From contig JAVIAB010000102.1 of the NCBI GenBank assembly GCA_032433765.1, forward strand, positions 13,452,414-13,516,413: a stretch of 64,000 nt of DNA, read 5' to 3'. Both the position numbers and the translations under genes were made by a program. Position 1 is the first letter of the stretch. Each line of letters starts with the position of its first letter. This document shows positions 21,657 through 32,894 of the stretch, piece after piece. Below the pieces are notes generated by a model, which was not told the origin of the DNA, made no database searches, and was given only the letters and a program-made list of their open reading frames with translations. The stretch comes from Megaustenia siamemsis. Its lineage: Eukaryota; Mollusca; Gastropoda; Stylommatophora; Ariophantidae.

Positions 21657-22045
21657 TATCCTTCCTCTGGTGCCGTTGGCGTCGAGGGGAGAAACAATCT
21701 CAGATACTTTGCTCTTCTGTTGGCCTCTTCCGATGTTATCCCTCCTAGTGACTCTAGTATTCCCTTTATCCATCTCTTTCTCGGTCTTCCTCTTAATCTG
21801 GCGTTTTCGTAGCGTTTATTTAATGCTCTTTTAGTCATTGTTAGTTCTTTTGTCTTGTTATGTGGCCGAACCAATTTATCTGTTGTTTCTTTATGTATTC
21901 GATGGCTGGTTCAATTTCGAGTTTCTTCCTCAGGTCAGTGTTTCTTGCTCTGTGCCTTAAGCTGTTTCCTGTCATTCTTCTGACACATTTCATTTCAGTA
22001 GTCGTTGTCTTTCTTATTGTTCTAGAGTCCAGCGTCCAATTCTGG
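21657..22045 (-). mobile_element. LINE family F fragment
   Basis: The minus strand encodes the C-terminus (ALNKRYENARLRGRPRKRWIKGILE...), with a frame-broken upstream part matching 50973-51541. Confidence 0.8.
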
Positions 22046-22049
22046 CACT

Positions 22050-22737
22050 GATATCACAGAGTTGGTAGAAAAATTGATTCTACCACCCGCACTGGTAAAG
22101 CTGCTACCTCCTTCGCCCGTCTTTCTAGGCGCGTCTGGCAAATCAACAAACTAACAATTAAAAGAAAGGGTGCAGTTTACAATGCCTGTATAATTAGTAT
22201 CCTCCTGTATGGCAGCGAATCTTGGACAACCTATGCAAAGCAGGAGAGAAGGCTAAATGCATTCCATGTGCGAATGTCTGCGCCGTATTCTTGGTATCAC
22301 CTGGAAGGATAAAGTGACGAACGTGGAGGTCATGAACTCGCACAGGCCTCCCGAACATCTACACACTGCTCAAACAACGTAGGTTACACTCGCTTGGCCA
22401 CGTACACCGTATGAAAGATGGCCGCATACCAAAAGGTATACTCTGCGGACAACTGGCATATAGAAAAGGACTAGAGGGCGCCAAAACTTCGATTTGTAGA
22501 CGTGAATAAACGCGACATGAAGACTCTGAACATAAACCCTGCAGCCTGGGAAGAAATAGCTGCAGACCGCAATCTCTGGAAACACACTCTAAAGGTCCAC
22601 CTCAAACAAGAGGCAGACAGATTCATAGAAATAGAGAACACACGGCGAAAGGAAATAAAAGAGAAGAATAGCATTTCTAGGGGCGCTGAAAACTCCATAG
22701 TCAACTTTGACTGACGGAGTCTACTATGTTAAGTAGT
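22050..22737 (+). mobile_element. LINE family I C-terminal part and 3' end
   Basis: In broken frames it encodes IISILLYGSESWTTYAKQE, GLPNIYTLLKQRRLHSLGHV and AAWEEIAADRNLWKHTLKV. It then ends with ttctaggggcgctgaa and ccatagtcaactttgactga. That last segment, inverted, is the core of the 41/44-bp array at 34.5 kb. At least two frameshifts are present. Confidence 0.8.
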
Positions 22738-22771
22738 TATTTTTTTTTTTCATTTACAGCTGATACAGAAC

Positions 22772-23620
22772 TTAGGGGAGCCGCGATAGCTCAGTGGTTA
22801 GTGAACTGGACTACACGGGATAAGAGGTAGGGTTCGATCACAACCGACGATTTCCCGTTTCACCCAGCCTTAAATGGGTACCGGATTTTTTTCTGGGAAA
22901 GTAAAGCGGCACGTGGCGCAATACCGACCACATTACCCCAAAAATCATGTGCCGAAGGTCAATAAAATTTATGGTTACTAACACCATATTCCCTATACGC
23001 CACTTGGCGTGACAGGTCACTGACACTATATTCCCTATATGCCACTTGGCGTGACAGGTCACTGACACTATATTCCCTATATGCCACTTGGCGTGACAGG
23101 TCACTGACACCATATTCTCTATACGCTACTTGGCGTGACAGGTCACTAACACTATATTCCCTATATGCCACTTGGCGTGACAGGTCACTAACACCATATT
23201 CCCTATACGCTACTTGACGTGACGGGTCACTAACACTATATTCCCTATATGCCACTTGGCGTGACAGGTGTACTAACACCACATTCTCTATACGCTACTT
23301 GGCGTGACATTTCACTAACACTATATTCCCTATATGCCACTTGGCGTGACAGGTCACTAACACCATATTCCCTATACGCTACTTGACGTGACGGGTCACT
23401 AACACTATATTCCCTATATGCCACTTGGCGTGACGGGTCACTAACACTATATTTCCTATATGCCACTTGGCGTGACAGGTCACTAACGCTTTATTCCCTA
23501 TACGCCACTTGGCGTGACAGGTCACTAACACCATATTCCCTATACGCTACTTGGCGTGACAGGTCACTAACACCATATTCCCTATACGCTACTTGGCGTG
23601 ACGGGGGCTATTTTCATTTT
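22772..23620 (+). mobile_element. SINE family 1 with long tail array (about 15 units), TSD
   Basis: Complete head and body, then about 15 copies of the 42-bp tail unit with two alternating variants (tatatgccacttggcg and tatacgctacttggcg). The 15-bp TSD cagctgatacagaac (22757-22771 and 23621-23635) encloses the whole array. Confidence 0.93.
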
Positions 23621-23635
23621 CAGCTGATACAGAAC

Positions 23636-24380
23636 GTCCTTGGTCGTTTTCTCCCCTTCCACCCAATTCTCCTACCGATCCACATTTCAACGGCTTCCAT
23701 TTTCTGCTCCGTTTTCTTATTTCAAGTACATGTTTCTGCACCAAACAGGAATGTTGAGTAAATATCTATCTATCTATTGTCCTTTCGAGCCGATGATGGC
23801 ACATAGGGCAAAACCACAATCTCAAAAACAGAAACCTTGCATGCCAAAATGGCACATATTGCCGCGATCACTGTTCTAAAATATGGCAGTATATATGAGT
23901 AAATATAGCATTCTGCTATTTGTAGTTTTAAAGGTAAAAGAGGCAGAGGCAGACCAAGACTAACATGAACGAGTAACATCAAAAAATGGACAAGTCAGCC
24001 TATGACAATCTGCACCATCAAAGCAAGAGACAGAGTGGAATGGCGCTCCATGGTAGCCAACCTTCGATACCGAGACGGAACTAAATGATGACGATATTTG
24101 TTGTTTTAGGTCTGATGTTACTAGCGTTGGTGTGAGTATATTTTTCATGTTGTTAAAATTGCTTTTTGCCATTCCTATTATTTTGGTTATCCCTGTCTTA
24201 CTCACATTTTCCATTATTTGTGACAAAACGTCCAAGATAGCTATATTCTTGATCTCTTTCTAGGTTCCTTCAAAGAACTTCACTATCTCCTTGTATACTT
24301 TGTGTCTTTTCTCTGCTAATAATCATAGTGTTAGTCTTAATATTTTTCCCCATCCATACCTTTTGCTTCTCGGGTTATTA
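23636..24380. mobile_element. Mosaic of LINE family D and E fragments
   Basis: 23636-23755 (minus) is the family D AEMWICRR region. 23765-23815 is a family E 3' tail. 23930-24090 (plus) is the family D 3' end with its GKRGRGRPRL-type motif. 24100-24380 (minus) is an upstream family D stretch (IGMAKSNFNNMKNIL). Orientation flips show rearrangement. Confidence 0.7.
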
Positions 24381-24544
24381 ATGTGTTCACTAGTTGATGT
24401 TGAACAAGCTGACAGAAATGGGTACCTGGATGAATGAGTTAAAGAGTAAAGGTAGATAAATAGCAACCGTCGTTGGATAAAGAAGAGTTAATGGTTTCAC
24501 TACTGTACTAAGCCTCAGCTTCAAGTAAGATCTACAACAGAGGC

Positions 24545-25125
24545 GTGTATACTCCACTCTCGTTCAACATTAAATTTCCGGTCAATATGGTGGATAGGCG
24601 ACAGGGAACCGATGAGACACTGTCTGAAAGGTGTTCCTTGTTGCAGTTTCCTCATACTCTAAGTTCAGCTTGCTGTCGGAGCTACTGAGTAGTGCTCTGT
24701 GCACACCGTGAGCTGTGTGGTACATCCGAACGGTGTTTCTATATTCAGATTGCTTACGATGAATGGTGGTATAGTATGACGAAGGACAGTTCAGATGCGT
24801 TCACTGTCGGTGCTATAATACGCATTATGTCTTTTGACGTGTGCTGTGTTTGCTACGATGGGAAATTCAACTGCCTTTCTTTGGATATTCGATGAGATGT
24901 TAATTCGGATAATTCCACTGGCACAACCGGTTGAGAAATTATGGATTTCCACTCGTTTGCAGTGATACCGGGGCATGTGAATAACCATAACAACATTAAA
25001 GTAGGCCACTAGACATCTGTTGAGCTTGAACGCGTCTGTGCACCCACTGATGCGCAGTTTGTACACCCATTGATGCACGGAGTAGCTCTGGTTTAATCTC
25101 ACAACTAACAAAGACAATAGATGCG
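24545..25125 (+). repeat. Dispersed repeat R500
   Basis: About 450-580 bp shared, inverted, with 37425-37835 and in part with 40855-40985 and 55800-55985 (ctcaaccggttgagaaatt, gatgagatgttaattcgg, cgtgagctgtg segments). There is no protein signal and the class is unknown. Confidence 0.65.
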
Positions 25126-25131
25126 TTAACA

Positions 25132-25133
<2 letters not shown>

Positions 25134-25199
<66 letters not shown>
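25134..25199. repeat. (TA)n microsatellite
   Basis: A pure TA tract that abuts the 3' end of a family C LINE. Confidence 0.95.
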
Positions 25200-25202
<3 letters not shown>

Positions 25203-25203
<1 letters not shown>

Positions 25204-25660
25204 CATCATCAAGTACAGAGCCTGCCGGTGTAGGTGATCATGTCTCTCCACAACTTTCGATCTCGGCAGCTATTTATCATTTCTGTTGTTGACCTTCTGC
25301 CAAGCCATTGTCTTAAGCTGTCTGGTATCTTTTCTCTTTGCTCCCCTCTATCTCTTCGTTCCTCAATTTTCCCAGTTGTTACAATATATTCCAGCTGTTC
25401 TCTTCTCATTACATGACCAAAAATTGATGATTGTTTCTTCCTAATATTGGAAATTAGCACTCTTTTTGCTTTGGCCTCTTTCAGAACGTTTTCATTACTC
25501 TTCTCAGCTGTCCATGGTATTCTTAACATTCTTCTGTAAAACTACATTTCTACAGACTCCACTGATTTTCTTGTCTGTTGTCCTATTGTCCATGATTCAC
25601 ATCCATATATTAAGACTGGCTCTACATAATATTTAAGAATTCTTTTTCTTGTTTTATATA
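25203..25660 (-). mobile_element. LINE family C, 5'-truncated
   Basis: The minus strand encodes VEPVLIYGCESWTIG..., FYRRMLRIPWTAEKSNENVLKEAKAKR and FGHVMRREQLEYIVTTGKIEERRDRG. The frame changes once near 25530. It ends with the catcatcaag tail. Confidence 0.85.
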
Positions 25661-25753
25661 TATACACATATTTTCACAACTTGCACGCATCATTAAAACG
25701 AACTTATTTATTTTATGTAAAACTCTACTTTTTTCCCACCAAACCATTTAGAA

Positions 25754-26064
25754 CAGTGGTTCTCAGAGTGTGAGTCGCGGCTTCCAGAGGGATCGTCAAA
25801 CTTCGACAAATGCCCGGCGTCAAGGATTGACGTGTGCCTACTCAGTGGTCAGAAATGATAAAATAACAACATCCACATGCGCTTATAATCTCTAGTACAT
25901 AAACGAGTCTATCTAGGGTAATGTTAATTATGTCGTGATTGATTATCTGATTTATCCTATCAGGGAATCAGAGTTTACCAGACTTAGACGATCGCCAAGA
26001 CAGGTCCGCCGGTAAGATTAGCAAGGAAAGGAGGCCACTGGTGTCAACAGTTTAGGAACCTCTG
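25754..26064. mobile_element. Non-autonomous hAT element (MITE, 311 bp)
   Basis: The ends are CAGTGGTTCTCAGAGTG and, inverted, CAGAGGTTCCTAAACTG. The 8-bp flanks atttagaa (25746-25753) and atctagaa (26065-26072) match at 7 of 8 positions, as expected for an aged hAT TSD. There is no coding capacity. The TIRs differ from the 9.4-kb hAT, so another hAT must have moved it. Confidence 0.75.
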
Positions 26065-26104
26065 ATCTAGAAAGTGGTAGTAAAGTGTAATAGTATAGGA
26101 GAGA

Positions 26105-26405
26105 ATGTTTTTCCCTCTCCCTTACCGATGTCTCTCTCTTCCTTCCCGATGTCTCCGTCTGCCTTACCGTTTCCTCTCTCTCCCTTACCGATGTCTCCGT
26201 CTCCCTTACCGATGTCTCCGTCTCCCTTACCGATGCCTCTCTCTCCTTTACCAATGTCTCTTTCTCCCTTACTGGTGTCTCCGAATCCCTAACCAATGTC
26301 TCCCCCCCCCTCTTACCGATGTCCCAACCTTACCGATGTCTCTCCCTCCCTTACCGATGTCTCTCCATCCCTTACCGATGCCCCACCCTTACCGATGTCT
26401 CTAAT
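26105..26405. repeat. About 21-24-bp pyrimidine-rich minisatellite
   Basis: The unit is near ttaccgatgtctccgtctcc, with about 13 irregular copies. Open frames in several phases are by-products. Confidence 0.85.
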
Positions 26406-26717
26406 TGCCATCACGTGTATCCTCGATCGCACACATTCAGTGAGATAAAACACAAAAGGGAAAAGGGGGTAGATCTGGATAATGAACGCGAGCAGCTAGT
26501 TATTCTTGGGTCGTTGTCAGCAGTTATGAGATATCAGATAAACAATAGATGGAGGCAAGTGTTTCTACAGATGTGACGTGCTAAACAAAAACAAGACCAG
26601 AAACAAAACTATGTTATTGCAAGAGATAATCTTCTGGCAAGTTAAACAAAACAATCTCAAACATATATTTAGTTTATGAATGAGTGAAATATACGGATAG
26701 AAAGCTGGTAGTAAAAA
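26406..26717. other. No gene seen
   Basis: Nothing recognisable in this AT-rich stretch. Confidence 0.35.
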
Positions 26718-26972
26718 AAAAAGTAAAGAGCCGCCGTCACGCCAAGTGGCATATAGGGAATATGGTGTTAGTGACTATACATTTTACAGATCTTCAGCAC
26801 ATGATTTTTGGGGTAATGTGGTCGGTATTACGCCCGTGCTGTTTTACTTTCCCAGAAAAATCACGGTACCCATTTAAGGCTGGGTGAACCTTGAAGTCGT
26901 CGGTTGGGATCGAACCCTACCTCTTGTCCTTTGTAGTCCAGTTCACTAACCACTGAGCGATCGAGGCTCTTG
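26718..26972 (-). mobile_element. SINE family 1
   Basis: A full-length copy with a single tail unit. The head ends gagcctcgatcgctcagtggtta on the minus strand. No clear TSD. Confidence 0.85.
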
Positions 26973-27185
26973 GGAAGGTGGTCCTATATCAGAATTCATT
27001 GTGGAAAAAGTGACTATTAAGTAACAGATTTTTCTGTATTGCGTTCACGATACACTTTACTTAAAACAAAAACACCACTGCCTATTTTCGACAACACTAT
27101 TTTATTTCTAAATGAATTCGGCTTGGGTACAATTGAGAAAATCATTAGCTACCGTTATGACGCCATTAGCCAAAAAGTAATTTAA

Positions 27186-27652
27186 TGCCATGACAAGTAT
27201 ACTAACATCAAAACAAATAACACCAGGGCTAAAACAAAGAATAGCAAAATGTTATATCTTCTCAATATTCCTGTATGGTGCAGACACATTTGGACTACAA
27301 AGGACAAGAGGTAGGGTTCGATCACAACCGACGGCTTCCGGGTTCACCCAGCCTTTAATGGGTACCGGATTTTTTTTCTGGGAAAGTAAAGCGGCACGGG
27401 CGTAATACCGACCACATTACCCCAAAAATCATGTGCGGAAGGTCTGTAAAATTTATGGTAACGAACACTATATTCCCTATACGCTACTTGGCGTGACGGG
27501 GGTACTTTACTTTATTACTTTTATGTAGAAATATGGAATTTAGACAAGAAAAGAGAACAAATGAAACCTTTGAAATGTGGATTTGTAGAAGGATAGATAG
27601 AATTCGATTGAAAGAAAAGAGAACAAATGATAAAGTTTTAAAACAAAAATTC
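27186..27652 (+). mobile_element. LINE family D fragment interrupted by a SINE
   Basis: 27186-27290 encodes ILTSKQITPGLKQRIAKCY and FSIFLYGADT. It resumes at about 27528 with EFRQEKRTNETFEMWICRRIDRI. The SINE between (27293-27515) breaks the reading frame. Confidence 0.75.
27293..27515 (+). mobile_element. SINE family 1, 5'-truncated
   Basis: It starts at the tggactacaaaggacaagag position of the head, lacks the A box and has a complete tail. It lies inside a family D LINE. Confidence 0.85.
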
Positions 27653-27773
27653 TTTCCCAGAAAAAATTCGGTACCCATTTAAGGCTGGGTGAACCCTGAA
27701 GCCGTCGGTTGGGATCGAACCCTACCTGTTGTCCTTTGTAGTCCAGTTCATCAACCACTGAGCTATCGCGCCC
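27653..27773 (-). mobile_element. SINE family 1, head half only
   Basis: Minus-strand head and body up to the tttctgggaaag point. The tail is missing, and it is joined to LINE family D sequence. Confidence 0.85.
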
Positions 27774-27989
27774 CCCACCACATTTTAATTTTTTTTTCTT
27801 TTACAGGCCAGGATCAAATGAAACATGAAGCTCTCCAATCGACCCAGATGACGAAAATCAATTGGCACCTGCCTGTCTGAGATGGGGAAAGTAAGGACAG
27901 CTAGGAAGGGCACCTACCTCCTCGTATCCAAATGTTGTAGACTAGTACAGTGACATCATACATGCAACATGATATTGATTTTGATCCTT

Positions 27990-28170
27990 GCCGAGGCGCT
28001 GGACGTCACACAGGGCTCGTAGTGTTTTTCGCCATTCCATCTCAATTATGGGAGATATGTTCGATCTTATTTAATGAGTCTATGCCTGCCAACCTTGCTT
28101 CTCTTAAAAGTGTTCTTCTTAGTGTTTCTCTAGGTCTTCCTCTTTTTCTGTATCCTGATGTTTCCCATAA
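27990..28170 (-). mobile_element. LINE family E-like fragment
   Basis: The minus strand resembles the GKRKRGRPRETLRRTLMREARAAG region of family E (lettering here diverged). It runs straight into the array at 28171. Confidence 0.65.
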
Positions 28171-28790
28171 GCCCACTGTGGGTAGTGAGATCCGATGTCT
28201 AGCCCTCTCTGTGTAGTGAGATATAATGTCTAGCCCTCTCTGTGTAGTGAGATATAATGTCTAGCCCTCTCTGTGTAGTGAGACCCAATGTCTAGGCCTC
28301 TCTGTGTAGTGTGATCCAATGTCTAGCCCCTCGGTAATGAGATCCGATGTCTAGCCCTCTCTGGGTAAATGAGAGATCCGATGTCTAGCCCTCTCTGGGT
28401 AAGTGAGAGATCCTATTTCTAGCCCTCTCTGTGTAGAGAGAGATCCGATCTCTAGCCCACTCTGTGTAGTGAGAGATCCGATGTCTTGCCCTCTCTGTGT
28501 AGTGAGAGATCCGATGTCTTGCCCTCTCTGTGTAGTGAGAGATCCGATGTCTTGCCCTCTCTGTGTAGTGAGAGATCCGATGTCTTGCCCTCTCTGTGTA
28601 GTGAGAGATCCGATGTTTAGCCCTCTCTGGGTAAATAAGAGATCCGATGTCTAGCCCTCTCTGTGTAGTGAGATATAATGTCTAGCCCTTCTGTGTAGTG
28701 AGAGATAATGTCCAGCCCTTCTGTGTAGTGAGAGACCCGATGTCCAGCCCTCTCTGTGTAGTGAGAGATCCGATCTCTAGCCCTCTCGAA
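28171..28790. repeat. About 34-36-bp minisatellite, about 18 copies
   Basis: The unit holds tctagccctctctgtgtagt and gagatccgatg. Within it CTCTC...GAGAG can pair across an 8-base loop. A run of near-identical units (28450-28610) suggests recent local expansion. Confidence 0.85.
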
Positions 28791-29104
28791 GAACGACAAT
28801 TCAGGACACGTGTGTACTCTGCGCCCAGTTAAAGAACCACTGGCAATTGACAATTCAAAGAGAGCTGTCCAAAAATGGCCGCTGCGAGAGCAAATTCGAG
28901 AACGTTCGGCTCCAAACGGTGATTTAAAAAAACTTTCGGCGATTTAAAAATAAATAAGAGTACCTCTGAAAACGGAAAATATCTGCCTATATGGCGAGGG
29001 ACACGCTAAGAACACGCTATTGGTGTGAAAAGGGGTGAAACGTGATATTGACGCAAAATCCAGTTCCTTGGAAAATCGCCAGGGATATTTCTTTTTCCTT
29101 CGCC
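28791..29104. other. No gene seen
   Basis: Nothing recognisable. Confidence 0.35.
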
Positions 29105-29386
29105 AGCTTTTACCTCTGACGAAGTCCCTAGAGACTAGGAACTGAATTTTGCGTGTTAATCCATTTTTCCCTGGCAGCCATGTGCACAGTGGACCCTCGC
29201 CGCACAGGCAGGTAACTCCGATTTCGGAGGTACTCATATTTTTTCCGTCGATGAATAATTGACGTTTCGAGCCGGGGCTGGCTGCTGAGACCAGGGGTGG
29301 TTGCCGAAGAGAGAAATCATAAATAAAAATCCCAACCGGTGTAGCCGGGATTTGAACCCACATCCTCTATGTCTCGAGACCAAGCA
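29105..29386 (-). mobile_element. SINE family 3
   Basis: A well-preserved copy. Head on the minus strand (ctcgagacatagaggatg..., gggttcaaatcccggc B box) and a body identical over long stretches to 5047-5360. Confidence 0.75.
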
Positions 29387-29704
29387 GTTCCCCCCCCCCC
29401 ACCACCCTCCGCCAGAGATATAAATATAAAACTGGCGAACGTAAACAGCAAAAACAACAATAGTAGCAAGAGGTTAGGAAGGTGTATCCTCACGGAAGTT
29501 ACAAAAATGGCGTTGAGAGTAAATTAAAATGTTGAAAACCGGACTGTCATTTCAGGAAAACAAGCGAAAGAAGAGCGCGATCATAAATAACAGAACAAAA
29601 ACATCAAGAACTTCTTGCAGTCTATATTCACCGAATAATAGAAGGAAATGGTATGTGTTAGCACTCGGAAAAAATTACAAATAAACAACAACAGAAAAAA
29701 ACAA

Positions 29705-29775
29705 AGAACAATATATGGTCCGAAGCATGATCGAACCTGTACTCCATGGCACTGCGCCTTGCCACGAGAAGCCGA
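29705..29775 (-). mobile_element. tRNA-like SINE head fragment
   Basis: The minus strand has a B-box-like aggttcgatcatg and a plausible A-box region (tggcaaggcgcagtgcc). No full cloverleaf and no other copy in the window. Confidence 0.3.
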
Positions 29776-30005
29776 ACGCTTGTAATTATATTCACCGAAG
29801 CAGACTCCACAACCAGACCACGGCCAAGTATAGGTGTACTAAGGCCCGCGGGTAGAAGTTAAAACAGGAAACGCTGCAGCTAGCGTGGCGTGTTCAACTA
29901 TAGGAGATATAGACGGCTGGTTTCACTCTACACTCAACCACTCCTGCTCGCAAAGCTGAAAACGTCATCCTAGTTGGAGGTTTGCGGGAATTCCCTTTTC
30001 ACTAT

Positions 30006-30340
30006 GGGAGCCACGGTAACCTAGTTGGGAAAACCACCCGACTGAGCTACCGACGTTCGGACAACCCGTGTTCGATCCCCGTTGGAAGCGGTGTTAGTTG
30101 TACTTGTGGTCGGAAGATTAAAAAAAAATACCCCCACGGTGGACCCAGCCGCTGGCAGAAATGGGTACCAGGGTATTACCCTGGGAAGGTGAGGAATGTC
30201 GCCTCGCATAGTGAGTTTCGATGCTTGAGGCGACACTATCCAGAAATCTCCGAACATTTTCTGGATAGGCGGCCGAGCACATATGGGTGAAAACTCGCGT
30301 GCTAAGACACCGGTTCAAGTCTCGTACTTTACCTTTACCT
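30006..30340 (+). mobile_element. SINE family 2
   Basis: The better copy of family 2. Head gggagccacggtaacctagt, B box gtgttcgatcccc, body with the inverted TCCAGAAA...TTTTCTGGA pair, and an end matching ctcgtactttacctttacct. Confidence 0.8.
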
Positions 30341-30634
30341 TCCCCTCTCAGCCTCCAGGTCTAAATAAATCTATAGCGCGCTGTGGCCAGACAGAGCCGG
30401 AAATATCCAGGTGGGGAAAAGATTGTGATTTTCGTCTAGACAGAACTACGTGGCCATAACGACCCGATCTGTTTTATTTTCTCTCGGATTTTAAAAATTA
30501 AGTCACCTGGGAGAGATGTGGTGGATAGGAAAACCAAGAACCGTGTAAATTTTTAGCATACTCATTAGCTTGTCGTTCACGCCAGAATACGCAGGCCAGA
30601 ATAATCTGCATCAAAATGCCTCTCAAATAAGGCA
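30341..30634. other. No gene seen
   Basis: Nothing recognisable. Confidence 0.35.
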
Positions 30635-30735
30635 ATAGTAGTAGTAGTAGTCTCCGTCAGTCATAGTTGACTATATATATTTCTAGCGCCCCTAGAAGTG
30701 CGACGTCTAACGTCTTTGGAAGGACCAAGTTCTTG
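30635..30735 (-). mobile_element. LINE family I 3'-end stub
   Basis: The minus strand reads cttctaggggcgctag, then the agtcaactatgactgacgga segment and (act)n, matching the 3' end at 22680-22737. It is a single-copy version of the 34.5-kb array unit. Confidence 0.7.
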
Positions 30736-30756
30736 ATTTAAAAAAAAAAAAAAAAA

Positions 30757-30835
30757 AAAAAACTTTGACCGTTACGTGAATCGAACCCACGCTTACATGA
30801 CACGACAAATTATCGATTTTGTCAACCGCTCTCCA
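30757..30835 (-). mobile_element. tRNA-like fragment
   Basis: The minus strand shows a T-arm/B-box-like cgtgggttcgattcacg that can fold. The 5' end does not pair with the 3' end as an acceptor stem, so it is not a working tRNA. Confidence 0.35.
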
Positions 30836-30836
30836 A

Positions 30837-32005
30837 TCATCATCATCATCGAGTGCCGTCTTCGCAACGAAGGTTGGCTACCATGGATTGCCATTCCACT
30901 CTGTTTCTTGCTTTGATGGTGCAGGTTGTTATAGATTGACTTGTCCATCTTTTGATGTTACTTGTCTATGTTAGTCTTGGTCTGCCTCTGCCTCTTTTAC
31001 CTTGTATTTTCCCTTCCAATATTACTTTTAGTAGGCTGTTGTGTCTTTTAATCTGCCCCAAAAATTTCATTTGTCTTGTCTTAATTGTATTTAGTAGTTC
31101 TCTTTTTATTTTTAGTTGTTTTAAAACTTCATCGTTTGTTTTCTTTTCTTTCCATCCAATTCTACCTATTCTTCTATAAATCCACATTTCAAAGGCTTCA
31201 ATTTTCTGTTCTGTTTTCTGCTCTAATGTCCATGTGTCTGCACCATACAGGAATATTGAGAAGATGTAACATTTTGCTATTCTTAGTTTCAGCCCTACTG
31301 TTATTTGTTTTGTTGTTAGTATATTTTTCATGGCATTAAAATTACTTTTTGCCATACCTATTCTTTTGTTTATTTCAATTTTACATTTTCCATCATTGGT
31401 TATAGTATGTCCAAGGTAGTTGTAGCTCTGAACTGTCTCCAGATGTATTCCTTCAACTGTCATATTTACTTGTAGGTCTTGAGAATTTTCTTTGTTTATG
31501 ATCATAGTTTTAGTCTTTTTGATATTCATATCTAGTCCATATTTTTTGCTTGTCATGTTTATTATATTAAGCAATTGTTGTAGATCTTTAGGATTTTCTG
31601 CCAGTAGAACAGTATCTAATATCTTCAGTAATAAAGAAAAGACGATGGTCATACGTTGGACATGTGATGAGAAGAGATAATAATCGAATAGCAAAGCAAG
31701 CCCTCATATGGGAAACAACAGGTAAAAGAAAAAGAGGAAGACCCAGGGAGACACTGAGAAGAACATTGATGAGAGAGGCAAGAGCAGCAGGAATCGGCTC
31801 CCTCAATGAGATAGAACTGCTTGCACAGAACAGAGACAGATGGCGAGATTTGATAAAATATCTTTAAAAGAAAACTGCTAGAACAAAAATTCATATAGGA
31901 GAAGGTGTATCTTGGTCTACGCCCTATGGGCCGGTTACGGCTCGAAAGGTCAATAGATAGAACAGTATCATCAGCATATCTTAGGTTCTCCAATCTTAGC
32001 TCTCC
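30837..32005 (-). mobile_element. LINE family D with reverse-transcriptase motif, interrupted
   Basis: The minus strand encodes ...LRYADDTVL (RT catalytic YADD) near 31965-31990. After an inserted family E LINE (31617-31957) it continues LLAENPKDLQQLL, KKYGLDMNIKKTKTMIIN, LGHTITNDGKC, SIFLYGADTWTLEQ and GKIQGKRGRGRPRLT. It ends in a catcatcatcatc tail at 30837. Apart from the insertion, the 31694-30966 frame is open. Confidence 0.9.
31617..31957 (+). mobile_element. LINE family E, nested in LINE D, with TSD
   Basis: A 5'-truncated 3' end encoding RRWSYVGHVMRRDNNRIAKQALIWETTGKRKRGRPRE in two short blocks. It ends with gctcgaaaggtcaatagata. The 12-bp TSD tagaacagtatc (31605-31616 and 31958-31969) is perfect and duplicates LINE D sequence. 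Confidence 0.93.
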
Positions 32006-32009
32006 AATA

Positions 32010-32063
32010 ATAATAATAATAATAATATTAATAATAATAATATTAATAATAATAATATTAATG
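32010..32063. repeat. (AAT)n microsatellite
   Basis: Imperfect aataat/attaat repeat. Confidence 0.85.
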
Positions 32064-32345
32064 TAATTCAGCCCAGTTCATGAAGATAAACCCTCGTTTA
32101 TTTCATCCCTCGCTCTCTCGTCGGCCACAGACGTAAGCAGAATAAGAAAAGTGAAGGAAACGCAAATCACAGATTTATTACTAACATATTTTGTCCTACA
32201 TTCCTAGTGACAGAAAGATCGAGCTGTTTAAGCTCTTAGATCTGAGTTTACGAGGTGTCCGATGCAATGGTTTTGTTTTTTTTTTATTTCCGGAGTTCCG
32301 CTAACTGACGAGGTACGGACAGTCTAATAAGAAACATATGGGACT
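32064..32345. other. No gene seen
   Basis: Nothing recognisable. Confidence 0.35.
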
Positions 32346-32349
32346 AATG

Positions 32350-32833
32350 AAAAAGATGAAGACCTAGAGGATGGATGTGAATCATGGACAATAGGACAAC
32401 AGACAAAAAAAAAAAAATCATGGAGTCTGTAGAAATGAAGTTTTACAGAAGAATTTTGAGAATACCATGGACAGCTTAGAAGAGTAATGAAAACATTCTG
32501 AAAGAGGCCAAAGCAAGAAGAGAGCTCATTTCCAATATTAGGAAAAAAACAATCATCATTTTTTTGGCCACGTAATGAGAAGAGAACCGCTGGAATATAT
32601 TGTAACAACTTGGAAAATTGAGGGACGCAGAGATGGAGGAAAGTAAAAAAAAAAATAAAATACCAGACAGCTTAGGAGAATGGAGAACTGTCGTGATCGA
32701 AAGTTGTGCAGAGACATGAATGAAACAGTGTATAGAGGGGGTATGGTTGAAACAGACTATAGCAATAGTAAGTTTGAAACATACCCCCTCTATACACTGT
32801 TTCATGATCACCTACGCCAGCAGGCCCAGTACT

Positions 32834-32894
<61 letters not shown>

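Noticed and set aside
21176..21773. Poly-Leu/Pro/Ser and poly-Glu/Gly frames
   Set aside because: Products of the CTT/CCT array.
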